Below are positions 33,368-39,485 of a DNA stretch of 39,485 nucleotides, piece by piece (within the stretch, counting starts at the first letter, position 1; each line of letters begins with the position of its first letter). Below the pieces are notes generated by a model. It saw only the letters and a program-made list of their open reading frames with translations, searched no databases and was not told the DNA's origin. Source of the stretch: UBA1361 sp041656375 (GTDB lineage: Bacteria > Bacillota_I > Bacilli_A > RFN20 > CAG-826). Made by a program: the position numbers and the translations under genes. Location of the stretch: positions 1 to 39,485 of the forward strand of contig CAYPGR010000010.1 in assembly GCA_964410505.1 (NCBI GenBank), written 5' to 3'.

Positions 33368-33954
33368 AACGGATGATCTTTTAAATAATTGAGTAATAAG
33401 TCAGTTGCTTTACCGCGATGGGAAATTTTTTCTTTTTCGGTCATGGTTAATTCAGCAAATGTTTTTTGAAAATCCGGATAGAAAAAAATAGGATCATATC
33501 CAAAACCATCGTTTCCTCGTTGTTCGGTTAGGATTGTACCCTTCACTTCACCAATAAATACTTGCGGAAAGAGATCGACCCCAACGAGGGCAATCGCTGC
33601 CACGAATTTGGCGGAACGATCACTGTGATCGATAAGTTTTTCGATGATGGCTTGGTTTTTAGCGGTGTAAGGTTCGCCATCCATAAAGCGGGCGGATTGA
33701 ACGCCAGGAAACCCATCAAGGGCGGTAATACTTAGCCCACTATCATCGGCAATGACGGGTAAATTAAAGCGTTCATGAATGGTCGTTGCCTTAATGATGG
33801 CATTATCGGCAAACGTCTCACCGTTTTCAATGATATCATCATGGAAGTTTAGATCACTAAGACTGATAATTTCATATTCTGTACTCGCAAACAGAGAACG
33901 ATATTCTTTTACTTTGTTGGGGTTATGCGTGGCAATAATGAGCTTTTTTTTCAT
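33364..33954 (-). CDS. rdgB: Non-canonical purine NTP pyrophosphatase
   Basis: The 196-residue protein is a HAM1/RdgB enzyme that removes ITP, XTP and dITP. Signatures are ATHNPNKVKE at the N terminus, the ADDSGL motif with substrate-binding Asp residues, and GFGYDPIF and SHRGKA near the C terminus. The ATG follows a short AAGG site within the end of the upstream gene. It is probably co-transcribed with the membrane protein gene upstream on the minus strand. Confidence 0.95.
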   Translation of the reverse strand: MKKKLIIATHNPNKVKEYRSLFASTEYEIISLSDLNFHDDIIENGETFADNAIIKATTIHERFNLPVIADDSGLSITALDGFPGVQSARFMDGEPYTAKNQAIIEKLIDHSDRSAKFVAAIALVGVDLFPQVFIGEVKGTILTEQRGNDGFGYDPIFFYPDFQKTFAELTMTEKEKISHRGKATDLLLNYLKDHPF

Positions 33955-33956
33955 AA

Positions 33957-35018
33957 TTAAACCTTTACTTGGCTTTCATTTAAATGTGATTTAGTGCTAA
34001 CTTGGTGATGAATTAAACGGGCAACTCCAAAGATTAAAAGACCACCCACCGCAAAGGTTGTTAAATATAAAAGGGTGAAGATGATACCGACAAAAGCGAC
34101 ATGCATGCCACTCTCTTGAAGGGCAATGCGGATATTACTTAAGACTGGCATATTTTGATTAATGGCCCATGGATTGATAAAGAAACCATCAAACGATTCT
34201 AACCCTGGGAATTTAAAACTTAAGAAATGGAAACTCACATTAACAATCTGAACGATCACGACTAAGATTGCTAAAACGATTAAAGCCTCCACGTATTGAC
34301 GCCACTTGCTTCCTAATTTACGGGCGACCATCACGTAACTTGCGACAATGACCATCGTCCCGTGCCAAAGCATGGTGTGAATAGAGATGGAAACGTTTAA
34401 CGTAAAGACACTACCCCCAACAAGCATGACCGATAAGCCGGCAACAAGCGTGAAGATGGCAATAAAGGAATATAAGGCATCCTTAATCCGTTTATTTTTT
34501 ACAAGCGGAGAGAGAGGATATAAGAATATCGGAACGGAACAAAATTGTAAGGGAAGCCCATACCATTGGTAATTGGCGAGTCCATCACCTAGATTTAAAA
34601 AGACAAGTTGTTTGAATATCTCGATTCCAACCATCATCAATCCAAGTTGGAAAATCGTATGGTCAACAGCATCTAACCGGCCCCCTAGATAACGGCGTTG
34701 ACTTTTAGCGTCAATCGGAGCGCGCGCTAATAGAATCGCCATAAAAATAAGCATCACCACAAGTGAACCAATGTGGAAGACACTCCACGTCAAATCGGCA
34801 CTATTTTGACTTGGCAAAAAGTTGAGACCAAAAGACCAGTCAAGGTCAATCACAAAAAGATAAATCATCGGTAAAAAGATCATGAAATATTTTAAAAGTG
34901 ACTCAAGTTTTGAATATTTACCAAAATGCCGCTGGTGAACTAATGATTTAATCACGAAGGCAATAATTAAGAGCAAGAAGAAGATTGCGGTGTAAGTATA
35001 TCCGGTCGAATTAGTCAT
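33957..35018 (-). CDS. YwaF/TMEM164-family membrane protein
   Basis: The 353-residue protein has about eight to nine membrane helices and the conserved WYGLPLQFC and HTMLWHGTM segments of the YwaF (TIGR02206) family. The biochemical role of bacterial members is unclear; relatives in animals are acyltransferase-like. AGGGGG before the ATG is a good ribosome site, and a TATAAT lies a short way upstream. The stop is two bases from the start of rdgB. Confidence 0.8.
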   Translation of the reverse strand: MTNSTGYTYTAIFFLLLIIAFVIKSLVHQRHFGKYSKLESLLKYFMIFLPMIYLFVIDLDWSFGLNFLPSQNSADLTWSVFHIGSLVVMLIFMAILLARAPIDAKSQRRYLGGRLDAVDHTIFQLGLMMVGIEIFKQLVFLNLGDGLANYQWYGLPLQFCSVPIFLYPLSPLVKNKRIKDALYSFIAIFTLVAGLSVMLVGGSVFTLNVSISIHTMLWHGTMVIVASYVMVARKLGSKWRQYVEALIVLAILVVIVQIVNVSFHFLSFKFPGLESFDGFFINPWAINQNMPVLSNIRIALQESGMHVAFVGIIFTLLYLTTFAVGGLLIFGVARLIHHQVSTKSHLNESQVKV

Positions 35019-35090
35019 ATAATCCCCCTAAATCAATAAAAATATTATACATGATTTCATGCACGATATTCGCTTATGTAAGCCTGAAAT

Positions 35091-35144
35091 AAAAAAACTC
35101 CCAATCCAAGTTAATCTTTTCCGATTTGTTTCTAGATTTGGAAG
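35091..35144 (-). terminator. Possible terminator of tRNA-Gly(CCC)
   Basis: A nine-pair stem (35135-35144 with 35098-35106) with a long loop and seven Ts on the minus strand. Confidence 0.4.
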
Positions 35145-35160
35145 CTAATTCATTCATTTT

Positions 35161-35234
35161 TGGAGCAGCTGACGGGAATCGAACCCGCACGGTTAGCTTG
35201 GGAAGCTAAAGTTCTACCACTAAACTACAGCTGC
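35161..35234 (-). tRNA. tRNA-Gly (CCC)
   Basis: A 74-nt cloverleaf on the minus strand, acceptor GCAGCTG/CAGCTGC, anticodon stem TTAGC/GCTAA around CCC, encoded TCCA. A second glycine tRNA (TCC) occurs at 39398. Confidence 0.93.
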
Positions 35235-35243
35235 AGTAAAAAT

Positions 35244-35271
35244 ATTATACACAAAATCCCAAAAATGTCTT
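35244..35271 (-). promoter_or_regulatory. Promoter of tRNA-Gly(CCC)
   Basis: On the minus strand: AAGACA, 16-bp spacer, TATAAT (35244-35249). Confidence 0.55.
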
Positions 35272-35278
35272 GTCTAAA

Positions 35279-35854
35279 TTACATCATAAAACGTTTTTTT
35301 AGTTCGCGGATGAAGTTGATTTTTAAAATGATGGCGGTCGATAGAAAAATGGCAAGCGCAAGGCTGATAGCGACGAGCATGGCCCAGCCTAAGGGTTCTT
35401 CTTGACGGAAGATGTAGGCGACACTTGCAAAGATGATCGAAATGAGAACAAAGATAAGTAAAGGGAAGACATTTTGCTTTTGGCGGGCGACATTAGAAAA
35501 GAATAAGATAGCGGTAATAAGTAGGCCACCACCAACGACAAGGGCAGCAACTTCAACGCCCGGCCAAGCAGGATAGATCAAATAAATAATGATGATCAGA
35601 ATGGTTACATTGATTGATGTTTTAACAGCGATACTCGTTCGATTGTGCTCAACTAAAGTTGGAATAAAGAAAAATTGCCAAATTAACCAAAGTCCCCAAA
35701 TAACGATTGCACTCCATAAAGGGCCACCAATTAAGAGGTTGACAACAAGACTCGCTATGGCGCCGAGGACGAAAGGATATTTTGCCCAATAGATGGCGTT
35801 TCGTCTAAGGTCTCTTCTTATACTTTTTGCGGGGTATACGACGTTTAGGTTCAT
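35279..35854 (-). CDS. Membrane protein, DUF6320-like
   Basis: The 191-residue protein has five to six hydrophobic helices, beginning after a basic N terminus (YPAKSIRRDLRRN). It resembles the DUF6320 proteins that are often encoded next to alcohol-acyltransferase-like genes. The ATG at 35854 is chosen because GAAGGGAG is eight bases upstream; a GTG lies three codons earlier. It overlaps the upstream acyltransferase gene by 50 bases. Role unknown. Confidence 0.72.
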   Translation of the reverse strand: MNLNVVYPAKSIRRDLRRNAIYWAKYPFVLGAIASLVVNLLIGGPLWSAIVIWGLWLIWQFFFIPTLVEHNRTSIAVKTSINVTILIIIIYLIYPAWPGVEVAALVVGGGLLITAILFFSNVARQKQNVFPLLIFVLISIIFASVAYIFRQEEPLGWAMLVAISLALAIFLSTAIILKINFIRELKKRFMM

Positions 35855-37337
35855 ATAGGGCACTCCCTTCTAATTCAAATTGCAAACCATCTTTTTGTAA
35901 AAGTCGATAAAGTTCTTCTTCAAACGAAGGATCTTTGGTACTTTTTGTGATGGTTAAGGTTGATACATTTTTAAAGGTAATTAAGGTTAAAGCCGCGCGG
36001 TTTACCTGCGGTGGCCCAAGGATAAAGTCATAACTATCAATGTAGTCACTAAAGTAAGGCGGAGCGTTCACCACGCCGATATTCGAGAAGGTGGTCGTAA
36101 AGATGGCTTCACCAATGAGGCCATAAGCAATTTTTGCAATTGGCGATTTTAAAAATAGGGGGACCGCACGTACTTCACGGTTCATTTTATGGGCGCTATA
36201 CATCATTTCGCTCATCTTTTCGTAATTTGCTTTTTCTTCTAATTGTTTTTTGATAAGCGGTAAGATTTTATCTAATATCGTAATCTCATTCACATTAAAA
36301 CGGATCCCGGCATACATTGAGAAATTCGCAAGTGTATTGGAAGGATAAAATTTGCGCATATCAACAGGTAGTTGAATTGAGATATCACCTTTTACTTCTT
36401 CGGTTGCGTATTTAGAGGCGAGCAAGAAAAGGCCAAGGAGATAATTCGTAATCGTCACCCCATGTGCTTTAGAAACTTCCTTAAGGGCTTGGGCGCTAAG
36501 TTTAAGATGTAAGATTTGTGCGGGGACGATATTTGCAATTCGGCCACTCATTTGTAAAGCTTTTTTGTCTTTAAAACCCGAGGCTTTCTTTGCTTCGGCC
36601 CGTTTAAACTCATTGGCGTCTTCGCCCGGGTCGGGGCAACTATTAATATCAAGAATGCCTGGATGCGCTACTTTTGCGACCCCCGTTAATTCTAAATAGG
36701 TGGCAATCAGCGTTTGTAAGAAAACCATCCCCCCACGGCCGTCAGTTAAGGTATGGAAGAATTCAACGCTAATGCGCCCTTTGAAATAAAGGACACGGAA
36801 AGCTTTTGAACCCGTGGTTGAGACCTTAATCGGGCGACACGGTAAGTGTTCTTCTTTTTCAATCGCGTAATGTTGCTTATTCGCGTCTAAATAATGCCAG
36901 AAGAATCCCTTCTTAAGGGTGGTGGCAAATCGCGGAAACCGTTTAATGGTAAAGGTTAAGGCGATTTGAAGGAGCGCCGGAATAATATCATCTTTTAAGA
37001 TGGCGGATAGACGAAAGACATTCATTACCCCGTGTTTCATGGATAAAGGATAAATTTTCGCGGAATCATCGAGGGCGTAATATAAAAGGGGTGGTCGGGC
37101 ATAAAACCCGCCAAGGTTTTCGTTATCAAGCCGTCTTAATGCTTCGGTGACCGAAACACCAATCGCGTTATAATACATCAGCGCAACTTCGAGATCTTGC
37201 CGTAATTTCTTTTCTTCACTAAGCGGTAGGCTCATATGTTGTTTAAAATTGACAAAAAAACTTTTGACGGCTTGGACATCATTTGGATTAAGGTGATTTA
37301 AATATTCATTAAAGGTCGGTTCTTTTTTATTTTTCAT
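35805..37337 (-). CDS. Condensation-fold alcohol acetyltransferase-like protein
   Basis: The 510-residue cytoplasmic protein belongs to the condensation / wax-ester-synthase / alcohol acetyltransferase superfamily. The active-site motif HTLTDG (His195, Asp199) corresponds to HHxxxDG with the first His replaced by Phe. The N-terminal half has the typical two-lobe start. The ATG at 37337 has no SD; a TATAAT lies nine bases upstream and a TTGACA further up, though with a short 14-bp spacer. The substrate is unknown; acylation of a lipid or sugar alcohol would fit. The last 50 bases overlap the downstream membrane protein. Confidence 0.8.
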   Translation of the reverse strand: MKNKKEPTFNEYLNHLNPNDVQAVKSFFVNFKQHMSLPLSEEKKLRQDLEVALMYYNAIGVSVTEALRRLDNENLGGFYARPPLLYYALDDSAKIYPLSMKHGVMNVFRLSAILKDDIIPALLQIALTFTIKRFPRFATTLKKGFFWHYLDANKQHYAIEKEEHLPCRPIKVSTTGSKAFRVLYFKGRISVEFFHTLTDGRGGMVFLQTLIATYLELTGVAKVAHPGILDINSCPDPGEDANEFKRAEAKKASGFKDKKALQMSGRIANIVPAQILHLKLSAQALKEVSKAHGVTITNYLLGLFLLASKYATEEVKGDISIQLPVDMRKFYPSNTLANFSMYAGIRFNVNEITILDKILPLIKKQLEEKANYEKMSEMMYSAHKMNREVRAVPLFLKSPIAKIAYGLIGEAIFTTTFSNIGVVNAPPYFSDYIDSYDFILGPPQVNRAALTLITFKNVSTLTITKSTKDPSFEEELYRLLQKDGLQFELEGSALYEPKRRIPRKKYKKRP

Positions 37338-37416
37338 TGCTTTTAAATTATATCATAACTCAAAGATGTCAATCCTCGTTTGAATTCAGATGATAAGCAC
37401 GACGATCAGATAATAG

Positions 37417-37437
37417 AAAACCCGTGTTTCCACGGGT
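37417..37437 (-). terminator. Terminator after the PII-like gene
   Basis: Stem ACCCGTG / CACGGGT with a GAAA loop on the minus strand, followed by a short T run. Confidence 0.65.
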
Positions 37438-37457
37438 CATATTTCGATAAATGGTCT

Positions 37458-37811
37458 TTAGTAAATTTTGGGTTTAAAAGGGTAAATACCGCTGACTGGC
37501 ATGGTAAACATAAAGCCAATAACTTGCTTCTTAGAGTGTTCAAAAATACTTTGAATTTCGCGGACTACCTCATGGACTTTTTCTTCTTCAGGAATGACCG
37601 TAAAAATGGTTTTTGATTCTTTTTGATCATTTTCAAGCGACCGTGAGAATGGACCTGAACGCAATCCCATCATGCCTTCATTTTGCATAATTGCGGCGGC
37701 CATGCCTTGGCTATCAATAATCGTTGCGCCGCGAACTTTTAAGTCTAAGAATTTGGCAAGGATTTGGTCTAGGAATGAAAGATCATTTAAGACGATGAAT
37801 AAGATATGCAT
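37458..37811 (-). CDS. PII-like signalling protein
   Basis: The 117-residue protein has the beta-alpha-beta outline of PII-like proteins. It has a hydrophobic first strand (MHILFIVLND), an amphipathic helix, a variable loop at about 40-68 (MMGLRSGPFSRS), and a second strand-helix with TVIPEEEKVHEVV. It starts one base after the antiporter stop, so the two are co-transcribed under the c-di-AMP riboswitch. It may gate or regulate the antiporter. Ligand is unknown; c-di-AMP, c-di-GMP or adenine nucleotides are possible. Confidence 0.7.
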   Translation of the reverse strand: MHILFIVLNDLSFLDQILAKFLDLKVRGATIIDSQGMAAAIMQNEGMMGLRSGPFSRSLENDQKESKTIFTVIPEEEKVHEVVREIQSIFEHSKKQVIGFMFTMPVSGIYPFKPKIY

Positions 37812-37812
37812 A

Positions 37813-39159
37813 TTAAGCTCCTTCTTCGGATAACTCGATTCCTTCGAGACCCGACATTTCTTCTAATCGATCAAGACCATTGATTTCGCCAGCCTTACTA
37901 ATCGCAAACTTGGCGAAGAGTGGTCCAAAGGTTTCATACACAAGTATTGATAACATTATTATAGTCGAAATTTCTGAATACATTGGATACATTTGAACGA
38001 AGACAACGGCAAGAAGGCCAATCGAGACCCCACCTTGTGGTAAAAGCGCAATCCCTAAATATTTTTTAATGGTTGGCTCGGCATTGACTATTTTCGCGCC
38101 GACGGCGATACCAAGCCATTTCCCAAAGCCACGGGCAAGAATATAAATGCCAGCTAAGGCAAGTAAGAGCGGATTAGTGCCTAGAATTGCAAGATCAAGT
38201 CCCGCTCCAGCAAGGGTGAAGAACATCACGTAAAATGGCGTCGCAAAATCATTAATTGCACTAAAACTCATTTCGGGTTTTTTGGCGATGTTGGCAATCA
38301 TGGTGCCGACCATGATGTTGGCGAGTAATTGACTAATGGCGATGCCGTAAGGTTCAAGCCAGTAGTTAATAAAGTAGCTACCACCAATCGTCGCAAAAAC
38401 GGCAAGTAAGGCAAGGATTTGCAAGTCATCCCGAATCTTATCAAATTTATTGACGACTTTTGAAAGGATAAAGCCGACGAGCATCCCAAAGCCAATCGAT
38501 CCAAAAACTTCAATAAATGGTTTTGATATCATCAGCCAAACAGGTGGAAGAGGACCACTTGGTTGTAAGAGTTGGGCGAAAGACATAAAAAAGCCAAAGA
38601 CCACAATGCCAAAGATATCATCAAGGGCGGTAATTGGTAAGATGGCCTTGGTGACTGGACCGTAAGCCCGGTATTGACGAATGACCATCAACGTCGCAGC
38701 AGGAGCTGTGGCGGCCGACATTGACGCTAGAATCAAACCAAAGGCAATATTTCCGCTTGCAAAGGGATTATAGCCGTTCGGCATGATATTAGCCGGTTTT
38801 GGTAGTAAAAACATGGCAAAAAACACAACTAAGACCGCGCCAAGAACTTCGGTTGTGGTCATGACTAAAATCGGTTTACCTACTTTTTTAATCGTTTTCA
38901 CAGAAAATTCGGCCCCGATTGAGAAGGCAATAAAGGCTAAGGCGATTTGGCTAATAAAATTTAGCGATTCATTTTCTGCTTTCGTGATAAAGCCAGGATA
39001 ACCTTTAAAGATTAACCCAAGTGATGGGCCGAGAATAAGGCCAAGCACTAAAAAACCCGACACGTTCGGGAGTTTGAATTTGCGGGCGATGATTGCCCCA
39101 ATAAAACCGACCAGTAAGACCACAGCGATTTTAAAGATTAAGACATAGATTGGATCCAT
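37813..39159 (-). CDS. CPA2-family cation/proton antiporter
   Basis: The 448-residue protein has about 12 to 13 membrane helices. It has the CPA2 layout, with SAATAPAATLMV and ALDDIFGIVVFG; the paired Asp residues of helix 5 mark electrogenic antiporters. It exchanges Na+ or K+ for H+. The C-terminal tail is short and acidic, with no RCK domain. The leader is a c-di-AMP riboswitch, a known regulator of K+ transport genes. GAGGTG precedes the ATG. Followed at once by the PII-like gene. Confidence 0.9.
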   Translation of the reverse strand: MDPIYVLIFKIAVVLLVGFIGAIIARKFKLPNVSGFLVLGLILGPSLGLIFKGYPGFITKAENESLNFISQIALAFIAFSIGAEFSVKTIKKVGKPILVMTTTEVLGAVLVVFFAMFLLPKPANIMPNGYNPFASGNIAFGLILASMSAATAPAATLMVIRQYRAYGPVTKAILPITALDDIFGIVVFGFFMSFAQLLQPSGPLPPVWLMISKPFIEVFGSIGFGMLVGFILSKVVNKFDKIRDDLQILALLAVFATIGGSYFINYWLEPYGIAISQLLANIMVGTMIANIAKKPEMSFSAINDFATPFYVMFFTLAGAGLDLAILGTNPLLLALAGIYILARGFGKWLGIAVGAKIVNAEPTIKKYLGIALLPQGGVSIGLLAVVFVQMYPMYSEISTIIMLSILVYETFGPLFAKFAISKAGEINGLDRLEEMSGLEGIELSEEGA

Positions 39160-39164
39160 ATGAG

Positions 39165-39298
39165 CACCTCATGTATTTCTTCGATGCTTAATGACTCCTA
39201 TGAGGTTAGCTGACGGGTTCAGGACATTAAGTATCCTTACGATTGCTCGATTCACCCCCGATCAATTTGGGTCCCCCACTCGATTGGATTCGGAGTTG
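39165..39298 (-). promoter_or_regulatory. c-di-AMP (ydaO/yuaA) riboswitch
   Basis: On the minus strand the leader contains the family's conserved blocks in order: CCGAATCC, GGGGGACCCA, GGGGTGAATC, then AACCCGTCAGCTAACCTC followed by ATAGGAGT. ACTCC at the 5' end pairs with GGAGT to close the aptamer. The SD ATGAGG (39167-39172) sits in a small hairpin with CTCAT. It is likely to switch translation or transcription of the antiporter operon off when c-di-AMP is high. Confidence 0.9.
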
Positions 39299-39303
39299 GT
39301 CTT

Positions 39304-39332
39304 ATAATACGACAATATGTCGGTAAAGTCAA
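39304..39332 (-). promoter_or_regulatory. Promoter of the antiporter operon
   Basis: On the minus strand: TTGACT (39327-39332), 17-bp spacer, TATTAT (39304-39309), with start predicted near 39297. Confidence 0.8.
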
Positions 39333-39364
39333 CGATTTTTCGCGTTAAGTTTGCTTTTGTTAAA

Positions 39365-39387
39365 GAAAAAAGACACCAAGTGTCTTT
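39365..39387 (-). terminator. Terminator of tRNA-Gly(TCC)
   Basis: Stem AAAGACAC / GTGTCTTT with a three-base loop, followed by Ts on the minus strand. Confidence 0.75.
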
Positions 39388-39397
39388 ATGCGAAATC

Positions 39398-39471
39398 TGG
39401 AGCAAGTGACGGGAATCGAACCCGCGTATTTAGCTTGGAAGGCTAATGTTCTACCATTGAACTACACTTGC
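39398..39471 (-). tRNA. tRNA-Gly (TCC)
   Basis: A 74-nt cloverleaf on the minus strand, acceptor GCAAGTG/CACTTGC, anticodon stem TTAGC/GCTAA around TCC, encoded TCCA. Confidence 0.94.
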
Positions 39472-39473
39472 GA

Positions 39474-39485
39474 TGGCGGACCAGA
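39474..39485 (-). tRNA. 3' end of a tRNA, probably a second tRNA-Asp
   Basis: The last 12 bases on the minus strand read TCTGGTCCGCCA, identical to the acceptor end of tRNA-Asp at 22589-22664. The rest lies outside the window. Confidence 0.6.

Noticed and set aside
37380..37616. Plus-strand frame of 78 codons
   Set aside because: It runs over the terminator and the 3' part of the PII-like gene, with no SD and no family likeness.

Overview
The window looks like chromosomal DNA from a low-to-mid GC Bacilli-grade bacterium, in or near the Acholeplasmatales / Izemoplasmatales / Erysipelotrichales neighbourhood. This placement is inferred from gene style: Ser/Glu-rich lipoproteins, short intergenic gaps, Shine-Dalgarno (SD) starts mixed with leaderless starts, a c-di-AMP riboswitch, and an alcohol-acyltransferase/membrane-protein pair. 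TGA is a stop codon (the ABC gene ending at 5235, the rhodanese gene ending at 21324), so this is not the Mycoplasma code. I see no insertion sequence, prophage or CRISPR array. The text is mostly core or niche metabolism and transport, with several interesting regulatory elements.

Layout. 1-353 holds a promoter, a compact structured RNA (about 114-235) that I cannot assign with confidence, and a weak U-tract terminator. Then come a Ser-rich lipoprotein, a tyrosine-phosphatase-like protein and a patatin. 3505-7079 and 10142-13799 each encode a two-gene heterodimeric ABC exporter with one degenerate ATP site. Between them lies an oxidative pentose phosphate operon, gnd-zwf, followed by a cyclase-family metal hydrolase where a 6-phosphogluconolactonase would be expected. 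13877-16580 is a copper operon, copZ-copA-csoR. Then follow prs, a 40-residue zinc-ribbon microprotein gene with its own promoter and terminator, an SAH/MTA-deaminase-like amidohydrolase and an initiator tRNA. 19368-21563 is a sulfur (persulfide) operon: CoA-disulfide reductase-rhodanese, rhodanese, and a CstR/CsoR-like repressor with a perfect operator. Next are a Mn-type CDF transporter, tRNA-Asp and tRNA-Phe, a small lipoprotein, an MFS transporter with a GH2 glycosidase, and a GNAT gene. A glycosyltransferase and acyltransferase pair faces a UDP-glucose dehydrogenase. The right part, mostly on the minus strand, has two NUDIX hydrolases, enolase, rdgB, three or four membrane proteins, a condensation-fold acyltransferase, tRNA-Gly(CCC), and a CPA2 cation/H+ antiporter plus PII-like protein under a c-di-AMP riboswitch. 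It ends in tRNA-Gly(TCC) and the 3' tip of another tRNA.

The genes form small modules for metal homeostasis (Cu, probably Mn), sulfane sulfur, nucleotide-pool cleaning, NADPH supply, and K+/Na+ balance. Several genes have near-consensus promoters whose -10 box sits 6-7 nt before the ATG and no SD, which predicts leaderless mRNAs. The most noteworthy items are the unassigned leader RNA, the leaderless promoters, the zinc-ribbon microprotein, the CstR-like regulator that has lost its second sensing cysteine, the candidate lactonase replacement, and the initiator tRNA with C33.
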